From Corynebacterium kroppenstedtii DSM 44385 (GTDB taxonomy: Bacteria; Actinomycetota; Actinomycetes; Mycobacteriales; Mycobacteriaceae): 64,000 nucleotides of DNA. The notes beneath the pieces were generated by a model that worked only from the letters and a program-made list of their open reading frames with translations, was not told the origin of the DNA and made no database searches. How positions within the stretch are numbered: position 1 is the first letter of the stretch; each line of letters opens with the position of its first letter. The stretch is taken from positions 2,382,805 through 2,446,804 of the forward strand of contig NC_012704.1 in NCBI RefSeq assembly GCF_000023145.1. The letters run 5' to 3'. The position numbers and the translations under genes were made by a program. This document shows, in pieces, positions 8,066 to 15,313 of this stretch.

Positions 8066-9721
8066 TCACTTTGAGTTGGCGTCGTTAATGGCCTTCCCGA
8101 TTTTCTTCAGCAACTTCGGGTAGTCCTTCGGCGCAGTGCAGACCTCGATAAGCACCAGCCGATCCTGGTTGTCCTGCGCCTTCTCAAAGGCGTCATTGAG
8201 CTCTGTGCGCGTGGTGGCCTTCAGCGTCACGACCTTGTCGTCGGTGCCGCCGAGAGCCTGGGGAATCACCCGCCAATCCCACGCCGTGATGTCGTTGTAC
8301 TCGGCGTCCTCGCCGTGAATCGAGCGCTCCACCGCGTAGCCGTCGTTATTCACCACAATGACGACGCCGTTAACGCCTTCCCGCATCCAGGTGCCGAGCT
8401 CCTGGACTGTCAGCTGCGCGGAGCCGTCGCCAATAACAAGCACCGGACGACGCCCCGGGCAGGCGAGACCAGCGCCCATCGCGGCGGGAAGCGTGTATCC
8501 GATGGACCCCCATAGCGGCTGGCCAATGAAGGTCGTGTCCGCTGGGAAACGCATCTTCGCCAGGCCGAAGAAACTGGTGCCCTGATCAGCCACAACGATG
8601 TTTCCCTCGGTGAGCACCCCGGCCAAAGTCGGCCACACATCGTCCTGGACCAAGGGCCCATCAGCATCCGCCACCCAGTGGTGCGGCTCCGGTTCCGGGA
8701 CCGCCCCCGGCGCGCGATCTGCAAATGACGGGGCGAGCTCGGCGAGTGCGTCCAGCGCATCAGCGATGTTCAGCGGCGCGAAGGTTTTATCGCCCACCTT
8801 CGCGTAATTAGTGGCGATATCCACACAGCGTGCCGGGTCGATCTTCTGGCTGAAGCTGGCCGTCGTCGTATCGGTAAAACGAACACCGGCCATGACCAGG
8901 CGATCCGCCCCCTCCACAGCTTTGCGAACGTCGGGCTCGGAAGCCGCGCCCGCATACACGCCCAAGAAGAACGGGTCTTCCTCGTTAACGAGCGTTTTGC
9001 CCCACATCAAGGTGGCATGAGGAATACCGCCGCTGAGCAGCCGGTTCAGGTTTTCTGTCGCACCCATCCGGTGAACCAGGAGATCCGCCAACACCGTCAC
9101 ATCGCGGCCCTCCAAGAATTCAGAGGCAGCCGCACGGAACTCCGCTAGAGCGCGGTCGGAGGTGTAGGAGCGGGCGCCACCCAGAGGAGACGAGGGCGGC
9201 TCAACCTCGACGCGGGCGACGTCGGTAGGCACCACAATGTATCCGGGCCGCCGATGCGTCTGCACCGCGCGGAGTACACGATCCACTTCGTCCACCGCAT
9301 CCGCGGGAGTTAGATCGGCAACGGCGCAGGTTACCTCACTAGCCATGCGTCGGAAATGAGAAAAGTCACCATCACCGAGGCTGTGGTGCAGCAGACGTCG
9401 GGACGCCTGCGCATCCTTCGACGGGGCGCCGACAATGTGGACCACCGGCACGTTCTCCGAGAACGAACCGGCGATCGCGTTGATAGCCGAGAGCTCACCC
9501 ACCCCGAATGTTGTGACGACGGCACCGATGCCGTTCATGCGCGCGTACCCGTCGGCCGCGTAGCCCGCGTTCAGCTCATTGGCGTTGCCGACCCAGTGCA
9601 ACGCATCATGCCCCGTAATGTGATCCAGGAACTCCAGGTTGAAATCACCCGGGACCCCAAAAACATCCTTAATGTGCAGTTCAGCTAGGCGATCTGCAAT
9701 GTAATCAGCAACCGTGTACAT
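8066..9721 (-). CDS. Thiamine-diphosphate 2-keto-acid decarboxylase (pyruvate/indolepyruvate type)
   Basis: A 551-residue non-oxidative decarboxylase that turns a 2-keto acid into an aldehyde. Hallmarks are GVPGDFNLEFLD (22-33), cofactor-activating Glu49 in NELNAGYAADGYAR, the catalytic pair His112-His113 in LLHHSLGDGDF, the ThDP/Mg motif GDGS (431-434) to NND (458-460), and Glu465 in GYAVERSIHG. The substrate (pyruvate, phenylpyruvate or indolepyruvate) cannot be told by eye. The open frame starts 43 codons earlier, but ATG 9721 follows AAGGAGA and matches the family N-terminus MYTVADY. It is monocistronic and convergent with dprE2. Confidence 0.88.
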   Translation of the reverse strand: MYTVADYIADRLAELHIKDVFGVPGDFNLEFLDHITGHDALHWVGNANELNAGYAADGYARMNGIGAVVTTFGVGELSAINAIAGSFSENVPVVHIVGAPSKDAQASRRLLHHSLGDGDFSHFRRMASEVTCAVADLTPADAVDEVDRVLRAVQTHRRPGYIVVPTDVARVEVEPPSSPLGGARSYTSDRALAEFRAAASEFLEGRDVTVLADLLVHRMGATENLNRLLSGGIPHATLMWGKTLVNEEDPFFLGVYAGAASEPDVRKAVEGADRLVMAGVRFTDTTTASFSQKIDPARCVDIATNYAKVGDKTFAPLNIADALDALAELAPSFADRAPGAVPEPEPHHWVADADGPLVQDDVWPTLAGVLTEGNIVVADQGTSFFGLAKMRFPADTTFIGQPLWGSIGYTLPAAMGAGLACPGRRPVLVIGDGSAQLTVQELGTWMREGVNGVVIVVNNDGYAVERSIHGEDAEYNDITAWDWRVIPQALGGTDDKVVTLKATTRTELNDAFEKAQDNQDRLVLIEVCTAPKDYPKLLKKIGKAINDANSK

Positions 9722-9908
9722 AGTTCTCCTTCGCATGGCTCGGTGGAGCCAGCATCGTATGGCGAGGGATTCATCACGTGTGCTCGGCATGGCGGGTTGG
9801 CCACGTGGACACGTGACGACATCGATGCCGCTGGGTTCGCGGCACCCCACCCATACTGTCAGGAAAACGTATTAAGTAGGTTGCGGGGAGGTAAAAAATG
9901 TCGGTGAA

Positions 9909-10706
9909 TTACTTATGCTCACCGGAATCGAGCTCACCCTGTGGCGCATCCCCCGCATCCAAGGAACGGTCGCCAGCCTGCCCACCATGCATCTGGGCCC
10001 GAATCTCCTCCAACCGAGCCGACGCCTTGATATCACGACCAGCGGTTTCGATCTCCGCCATGCGGGTATCCACCGAACTCTCCGTGAGCTCCTGCTTGCC
10101 GAGTGCATCCGCATAACGCCGCTCAATCTTGTCACGCACCGAATCGAGGCTCGGAACAGAGTCATCCTTCGCGCTCAGCGCATTCATCGACTCTGCAGCC
10201 TTTGCCGATTCTTCCTGCATCTTCGTCTGATTGACCTGCGCCCTAAGCTGATCAATCTGCCCCAACTGCTCCTTGAGGTGGGCCTCGGACTTCTTCACCT
10301 GGGCCTTCGCCTGCTCCGCGGCCTGAGCATTACTCTGATGAAGCTGCTTCGTCTCCTCAATTTGCTGTTCGACGCTGACCAGCTGCGACGCGACCACCTC
10401 AGCCGTGCTATTCCACTCGCTCGCCTGCTGGGCATCCCCCTCCTGCGACGCTTTGTCCGCAAGTTGCACTGCTTTCTGCGCCTGAGACTGGAGGCTCTCC
10501 TGATCCTTAATCAGCCGGTTGAGTTTCATCTCAATCTGCCGCTGATTCCCCAGAACAGACGACGCTTGCTCCACAACAGTCCGGTGCTGTTTCTTCGCCG
10601 CCTCCGTGGCCTGCTGGATCTGCACCATCGGGTCTGCTTTCTCATCAATGGTGCTATCAAACTTAGCCATCGCGTATTTCCACCCTTTTGAAAAGGGATT
10701 AGCCAT
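9909..10706 (-). CDS. pspA: PspA/IM30 membrane-stress protein
   Basis: A 265-residue, almost wholly alpha-helical coiled-coil protein of the PspA/IM30/ESCRT-III-like family. It begins MANPFSKGWKYAMAKFD with an amphipathic N-terminus that binds stressed membrane. Long Gln/Glu/Lys-rich helices run from about residue 25 to 225 (QIQQATEAAKKQHR, AQAAEQAKAQVKKSEAHLK). ATG 10706 has a GGAGA sequence just upstream; the open frame extends nine codons further. No PspB/C-like partner is adjacent. A 32-residue peptide gene is divergent, sharing a 269-bp intergenic region with a 12-bp palindrome. Confidence 0.88.
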   Translation of the reverse strand: MANPFSKGWKYAMAKFDSTIDEKADPMVQIQQATEAAKKQHRTVVEQASSVLGNQRQIEMKLNRLIKDQESLQSQAQKAVQLADKASQEGDAQQASEWNSTAEVVASQLVSVEQQIEETKQLHQSNAQAAEQAKAQVKKSEAHLKEQLGQIDQLRAQVNQTKMQEESAKAAESMNALSAKDDSVPSLDSVRDKIERRYADALGKQELTESSVDTRMAEIETAGRDIKASARLEEIRAQMHGGQAGDRSLDAGDAPQGELDSGEHK

Positions 10707-10780
10707 CACAATCTCCTTAGCATCTGTCAGCATCCGTCGAACCTACTGTGCGGTTCACGCGCGCTCTGCGGTTCAGGCGT

Positions 10781-10792
10781 ACAGTGCACTGT
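10781..10792. promoter_or_regulatory. Palindrome ACAGTGCACTGT upstream of pspA
   Basis: A perfect 12-bp palindrome 75 bp before pspA. Just on its pspA side, TGCGGTTCA (about 10768) repeats an earlier TGCGGTTCA (about 10749). It could be an operator for pspA, the divergent peptide gene, or both; no regulator is assigned. Confidence 0.35.
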
Positions 10793-10975
10793 GAACACCA
10801 TTGATCGCAATCGTAAGCAATCCTGAAGCACGTGTCCGTGTCAGATGGCGAGTCCACCACACAATCCATACCGACATTACCCATCCCGGCTGAACCTCAA
10901 TAGGTTTCAGACGATGCGACGTCGGTAGGACCGGCATCTCCCCCGCGGCCGTGCCACAGAAAGAATGGAGAACTC

Positions 10976-11074
10976 ATGGACGTTCTGAACAGCATCCTCG
11001 CACTTGCCGAGCATCTTCTGGCTATTTCCGGCAACCCTGGGCCCGTCATTCCCGACGGCACCACGGTCAAGTAA
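10976..11074 (+). CDS. Candidate 32-residue amphipathic peptide
   Basis: A short frame MDVLNSILALAEHLLAISGN followed by a polar Pro/Gly-containing tail ending TTVK and a TAA stop. The first 20 residues form a potential amphipathic helix with Leu, Ile and Val on one face. A GGAGA sequence lies 6-7 nt before the ATG. There is no signal peptide and no cysteine. Its size and character recall small membrane-active peptides and the short corynebacterial porins, but sequence identity to those is not evident. It is divergent from pspA. Product and function are inference. Confidence 0.5.
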   Translation: MDVLNSILALAEHLLAISGNPGPVIPDGTTVK

Positions 11075-11170
11075 GTAACGACGTTTCACGTGGCTCCTCC
11101 ATTGCGAGTCTGCCGTCGCAAGTCTGCTGTGGCGGGTTAGTCTGCGACGGGAGTAGCACCGTGACGTGCG

Positions 11171-11209
11171 AAAACGCGCCCCAACGATACATCAACGGTT
11201 GGGGCGCGT
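11171..11209 (-). terminator. Rho-independent terminator of trxA
   Basis: A perfect 12-bp stem ACGCGCCCCAAC / GTTGGGGCGCGT with a 12-nt loop. Read on the - strand it is followed by a short T run (TTTT), about 70 nt beyond the thioredoxin stop. Confidence 0.8.
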
Positions 11210-11278
11210 CGTGCTATGTGCATGTTATGTGGCTAGCCGTACGTTTACGTCGCTACTCCCCCGATAGCGGTGATGAGG

Positions 11279-11653
11279 CTACTCCTCCGACTCTTTAGCC
11301 TCTTGCTCCGCAATCTGCTTCCGCACCTCATCCATGTCCAGGTTCTTCGTCTGCTCAATGACGTCTTTAACCTGACCAGCAGAATGCACGCCAGCATGAC
11401 GGTAGACCAGAACGTTGTCCCTAAACACCATGAGCGTCGGGATGGACTGGATGCCCAGCGAGCCCGCGATCTCCTGGTTGGATTCCGTGTCGACCTTGCC
11501 AAACGTCACATCGGGGAACTGCTCGGAAACTTCCTCGAAAATCGGGCCAAACATGCGGCACGGGCCACACCATTCAGCCCAAAAGTCCAGCGCAACAACG
11601 CCATTAGAGACGGTGTCGGTGAAATTGTCCTTCGTCACAGTAACTGTAGCCAT
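11279..11653 (-). CDS. trxA: Thioredoxin
   Basis: A 124-residue thioredoxin-fold protein with the classical WCGPC active site (Cys29, Cys32), the cis-Pro loop SIPTLM, and an acidic C-terminal extension (MDEVRKQIAEQEAKESEE) absent from minimal thioredoxins. It reduces protein disulfides in the cytosol using electrons from thioredoxin reductase, plausibly TrxB at 51776. An AAAGGA sequence precedes the ATG. It is monocistronic, with its own terminator. A second thioredoxin is encoded beside trxB, so this is the distal paralogue. Confidence 0.9.
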   Translation of the reverse strand: MATVTVTKDNFTDTVSNGVVALDFWAEWCGPCRMFGPIFEEVSEQFPDVTFGKVDTESNQEIAGSLGIQSIPTLMVFRDNVLVYRHAGVHSAGQVKDVIEQTKNLDMDEVRKQIAEQEAKESEE

Positions 11654-11880
11654 AAATTCCTTTCACTTAGTTTTAAAAAGACGACGCGCCTGGCCACTTT
11701 AACTAGGCCACTTTAAGGGACCGACGACCACGGTCATCACGCCGTCTACCTGCACAATATGAGACAGGGGCCTTTAGGCGGCCCATCATAGACCAGACAG
11801 TCTACAACTGCAGCGGGGATGTGTGACCTCACATGCGGATGTGGATATAGCGGATACAGAAATGACGAAACCGAGGACGG

Positions 11881-12792
11881 CTATTCATTCAGTTCTAAGT
11901 AGATGCTCTCCAATGACTTACTTTCCTTAGTGAGGGCTTCAATTTTGACCCCATTGCGGACCGCGACTTCCGCGATCGTCGCTGTATCGAGACCACTAAT
12001 AGAAAGGGTATGTCCGGAGACACCATCAATATGCCCACCATTGTTGAGCATGGCTCGCTGGGCGGACTCGATATCCCCTCGGACTGTTAAAAGAACACTA
12101 TTCGTCATCCGTAACTGGTCAAGTGGCTTTTGAACTATCGTTCGCCCATTTTTAATCATGACCACATAGTCCGAAAACTGCTGAACCTCATTCAGCAAGT
12201 GCGACGAAATCAAAGCCGTTCCGCCGGAACTAATATATTCCTTCAGCTTGTTCTGAAATGCGATCGAGCCATCTGCGTCCACCCCATTGTGCGGCTCGTC
12301 CAAAATCACGATCTCAGGATCGTTAAGAAATGCCACCGCAAGGCAGACACGTTGCCTCATACCCAGGGACACTTTCACAAGCTTACGGTTACGAGCATGA
12401 GCGAGACCGTATTCGTCGAGAATGTCGATGGCTTTGTTCTTAGTATCTGAAATGCCCTTCAACTGCATTTGACTGCGAAGGAAAGTAAGTATCGATACCC
12501 GTGTATCTATCCATTCGGGATCAAGAAGATAGCCAATCGATGCCCGGCAATGATCGACCCCGACTGCACTCTTATAGGAGTCGGCACGTTCCAGGTCGAT
12601 CGTGACCTCACCGGAATCGGCATGCGTGAGCCCCGCAATAATCTTCATTATTGTCGACTTACCCGACCCATTTGGCCCCAACAACCCCGTAACCTTGCCC
12701 CTAGGCACGTCGAACGTCATATTCTCCAAAATCGGGACCCGTTTACCGAACGACTTATTAATCTGGTCAACGGAAATTGCCGACGAACTCAT
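11881..12792 (-). CDS. ABC transporter ATP-binding subunit
   Basis: A 303-residue ABC ATPase. Walker A is GPNGSGKST (39-47), the signature is VSLGMRQRV and Walker B is IVILDEPHNGVDADG, so it looks catalytically intact. A C-terminal extension of about 90 residues resembles that of drug- and lantibiotic-type exporters. It overlaps the permease gene by ATGA and is the last gene of a three-gene unit. The DNA is visibly AT-richer than its neighbours, suggesting acquisition. The substrate is unknown. The 227-bp gap to trxA holds no gene I can see. Confidence 0.9.
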   Translation of the reverse strand: MSSSAISVDQINKSFGKRVPILENMTFDVPRGKVTGLLGPNGSGKSTIMKIIAGLTHADSGEVTIDLERADSYKSAVGVDHCRASIGYLLDPEWIDTRVSILTFLRSQMQLKGISDTKNKAIDILDEYGLAHARNRKLVKVSLGMRQRVCLAVAFLNDPEIVILDEPHNGVDADGSIAFQNKLKEYISSGGTALISSHLLNEVQQFSDYVVMIKNGRTIVQKPLDQLRMTNSVLLTVRGDIESAQRAMLNNGGHIDGVSGHTLSISGLDTATIAEVAVRNGVKIEALTKESKSLESIYLELNE

Positions 12793-13556
12793 GCCTCATA
12801 CCTCCACAAACGTGCTGCACCACACGCAACGGCCACGACACACCACAACCCGACTTCAAGCAGGCCTTCCAACGACGTCGCATTAGCTTGCGTTAGTTTG
12901 TCCACAGCGAACGGAAAGCTGTGATGGAGCAGGAGATCACCCTGGTTATGACCCATCGCCATCAAAATGGCCCCCGCCATCGGGAGAATGAGCATGATAA
13001 TAATGATCAACGTGAATGACAGGGTTACGTTTCGAGCTAGATGAGAGATCCCACCAGCGACCAGTCCAATAGCCACCATGCATACTGCCCATGAGATGCC
13101 GAGAATCAATTCCCTCGCGACAGAATCAGTGGTGACACTAAAACTGGTTAGGGCAGATAAAACAAGTAAAAGGACAACAAAGATTAAGGCGAACACTAGC
13201 CAAAAGGCCAGAGAAATAATAACGCAGGTGACGAGGCTAGCGAGATAAGCGTTGAAACGGGAAGGAATGGAAAGGAGGGTGTAGTTCACCGATCCCTTTG
13301 TATAGCTACCAGCAATATAGAGGGATAACGCGAACGCAATGAAGAAAAACGTTACCACCGAGATATTAGCTAAGCCACCTGAGAAACCGATTGCCCCGTT
13401 ATTGCGACGCGACATACCTACGGCTAATCCGACTGTGGGGATGACCATCACAACCAGCGAGACCTTCAGCAAAGAGGTGTGTATGAACGTCGTCAATTCG
13501 GACTTAATACCGTTGACTACAAAACCGGTTTTACTATGTGGCTCACTCGGTCCCAT
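12789..13556 (-). CDS. ABC-2-type transporter permease
   Basis: A 255-residue integral membrane protein with about six hydrophobic segments (starting near residues 30, 65, 105, 150, 180 and 230). It is encoded directly upstream of, and translationally coupled to, the ATP-binding subunit. There is no extracytoplasmic domain large enough for a binding protein, so an exporter is more likely than an importer. Its first 14 bp overlap the end of the upstream small membrane gene. Confidence 0.82.
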   Translation of the reverse strand: MGPSEPHSKTGFVVNGIKSELTTFIHTSLLKVSLVVMVIPTVGLAVGMSRRNNGAIGFSGGLANISVVTFFFIAFALSLYIAGSYTKGSVNYTLLSIPSRFNAYLASLVTCVIISLAFWLVFALIFVVLLLVLSALTSFSVTTDSVARELILGISWAVCMVAIGLVAGGISHLARNVTLSFTLIIIIMLILPMAGAILMAMGHNQGDLLLHHSFPFAVDKLTQANATSLEGLLEVGLWCVVAVACGAARLWRYEA

Positions 13557-13809
13557 GTGCCCCCTCTTTCTCTACATGTTTTTTCTTTTCTATTCCCCGA
13601 CCCCAGATACACATTAACGCAAAAAATCCAACGAGCGGCATGAGAAAGTCCCGAAAACCATGCAAGCCGACCGTAAACACAACGAAGATGACTGCAGCTA
13701 CATAGGGAATCAGGATGAAAAGCCCAGTCCAGTCGGGAAGATACCTGGGTAGTAAATACTGAAGTGCGATGCACGTTACCCCTATGACGGCGAATATAAG
13801 ACCGCCCAC
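13543..13809 (-). CDS. Small membrane protein of the ABC cassette
   Basis: An 88-residue protein with about three hydrophobic stretches (residues 2-19, 27-48, 53-68) and a charged C-terminus (RGIEKKKHVEKEGAHG). The GTG start follows GGGGAG. It overlaps the permease start, so it belongs to the same transcript and may be an accessory or immunity subunit. No family recognised. Confidence 0.6.
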   Translation of the reverse strand: MGGLIFAVIGVTCIALQYLLPRYLPDWTGLFILIPYVAAVIFVVFTVGLHGFRDFLMPLVGFFALMCIWGRGIEKKKHVEKEGAHGTE

Positions 13810-14240
13810 TCACTTCTCCCCTCTGCCCTCTGCGTGTCTCGTCGAGGTGCGCTATGCGATGTATTTAGTATGGCTCAATAGGTGATCTTTACCTTAACAT
13901 TAGGGAGATTCGATGGTCGCGTCGGTTTTATGAACAGAAGCGATCATGATGGGTATACCTTCCCCACCGAACCGTCGGACCAGCTAAAAAGCCTCCCCCA
14001 CAACCGCTACGGGGCCACAGGTGACGAACGAGCACCCCCTGAAGTACCCCTAAACATGTGCAATATAGAAATTGTCACTAGTGCAAATTAACAACAATAA
14101 CTAAAGTCTCGTTCCACACGGGGCTATTGTGCGCCCCGCGCGATAGCCCCTGGAGCACACACTCGCCTGTGAGGCACCAGCTAGCATCGACCAACCATCG
14201 TGGCCATCGACACGACAGTACCCCACAAGGAGATACCCCC
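13810..14240. other. 431-bp intergenic region with inverted repeat
   Basis: No convincing gene. It separates the ABC unit (leftward) from the HMA-like gene (rightward). Perfect 8-bp arms GGGGCTAT (14120-14127) and ATAGCCCC (14143-14150) enclose a C/G-rich 15-nt loop and may form a regulatory hairpin before the 14241 gene. The part near 14050-14100 is AT-rich and could carry promoters. Confidence 0.4.
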
Positions 14241-14441
14241 ATGATGAAGAATTACACCATCACCGGCATGAGCTCCAACGAAGGAGCCGCCACCATCAAA
14301 AACGCGGTATCTCAGGCACGCGGAGTACAAAACGTCACTATTTTCGACGACGGACACATGACCGTCGAAGGTGAAGACTTCGGCGATGCCGACATCAACG
14401 ATGCCGTCACGGAAGCTGGATACGCGCTCGAACCCAAGTAG
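14241..14441 (+). CDS. HMA-fold protein lacking the metal-binding cysteines
   Basis: A 66-residue protein with the beta-alpha-beta pattern of CopZ/HMA domains (YTITGM, an alpha helix with IKNAVSQARGV, then VTIFDDGHMTVEG and a C-terminal DINDAVTEAGYAL). The loop that normally reads GMxCxxC is GMSSNEGA, with no cysteine. Metal binding of the usual kind is therefore impossible. An AAGGAG sequence precedes ATG-ATG. It is not beside a P-type ATPase or a copper regulator. Role unknown. Confidence 0.7.
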   Translation: MMKNYTITGMSSNEGAATIKNAVSQARGVQNVTIFDDGHMTVEGEDFGDADINDAVTEAGYALEPK

Positions 14442-14518
14442 GCCTCGACATTTCGGCGCGACGCCGCCGATAGCGAAGGGGTCGTATAAAGGGCCCGGCA
14501 CGACTTACGCGATGCGGC

Positions 14519-14857
14519 TTACCCGGCGATGACCAACCCGAGCCATGCCGCGAAAACCGCCACCACCAGCGTTGATAATGCATATATAGCGCCACGGCGA
14601 GCGCTACCTTGAGTGACAGCCTCGACAGACGCCGTGGAGAACGTGGTGTATCCGCCCATCATCCCGGTGCCTAGGAAGCCCAACAGCGCTCCCCCGGACA
14701 GGCCGGCCACACAGAGGCCGAGGACAAACGAACCGGTCACGTTGATCACAAACGTGGCCCAGGGAAATTCCGCTGGCCACCGCGCGCGGATCCACGCGTC
14801 CACCGCATACCGCAGGCACGCACCAAGACCACCGCCGAGGGCCACAAGCACTATCAT
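14519..14857 (-). CDS. crcB: Fluoride channel CrcB/Fluc, subunit 2 of a pair
   Basis: A 112-residue, four-helix fluoride exporter. The family blocks GGLGACLRY, INVTGSFVLG and GGYTTFST are all present. Paired crcB genes usually encode heterodimeric dual-topology channels. The start overlaps the stop of the preceding crcB by ATGA. It is the last gene of an antiporter-crcB-crcB operon. Confidence 0.93.
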   Translation of the reverse strand: MIVLVALGGGLGACLRYAVDAWIRARWPAEFPWATFVINVTGSFVLGLCVAGLSGGALLGFLGTGMMGGYTTFSTASVEAVTQGSARRGAIYALSTLVVAVFAAWLGLVIAG

Positions 14858-15306
14858 CGTTGCGCCACCTCACTACGGCCGACGCGTTCCCACCACGCCC
14901 CGGCAAACGCCGCGATCGCGCCGCAGATAACGCTGAATAACGCGTAGTACACCGCGAAACTCATGCCCATCAGGGACCCTGTCCCCTGCACGCCGCCAGC
15001 TCCGACACCCGGGAACCATCGGGCAACGTCCACGGCGAGCGTCGAATATGTGGTTAAACCGCCACAGAAACCGGTCCCCAGCAGAAGTTTCGCGTTTACA
15101 CGGCCCAGGCGAGCAAACCGGGCGCCCAAGAAGCCGAGCACCGCCGACCCCACCACGTTCACCGCGAACACCCACCACATCGTGGGCACCACGGGGCTCG
15201 ACGTCGACACATCACGCACTAACGTTCCCACGGCACCACCAACAAACACCAGCGCGGCCGAACCGGCAAAGCGCTTCGGCACTACAGGCCTTCTCACACG
15301 AGACAC
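14854..15306 (-). CDS. crcB: Fluoride channel CrcB/Fluc, subunit 1 of a pair
   Basis: A 150-residue CrcB homologue with GGAVGTLVRD, NVVGSAVLGFLG and GGLTTYST blocks and four membrane helices. The N-terminal extension is Arg/Val-rich, and later GTG codons (for example 15297) are possible starts. It begins 7 bp after the antiporter stop. It presumably pairs with the next gene to form a heterodimeric fluoride channel that lowers cytosolic fluoride. Confidence 0.92.
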   Translation of the reverse strand: MSRVRRPVVPKRFAGSAALVFVGGAVGTLVRDVSTSSPVVPTMWWVFAVNVVGSAVLGFLGARFARLGRVNAKLLLGTGFCGGLTTYSTLAVDVARWFPGVGAGGVQGTGSLMGMSFAVYYALFSVICGAIAAFAGAWWERVGRSEVAQR

Positions 15307-15313
15307 GACACGC

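Noticed and set aside
11083..11098. parS-like CGTTTCACGTGGCTCC after the small peptide gene
   Set aside because: Only the left half and centre match TGTTTCACGTGAAACA; the right half does not.
13882..14091. 69-residue + strand frame in the ABC-HMA gap
   Set aside because: No ribosome-binding site or -10 at the right distance and no recognisable sequence.
14613..14930. Long + strand frames opposite crcB and the antiporter
   Set aside because: Shadow frames: Arg/Pro/Thr-rich translations antisense to clear genes.
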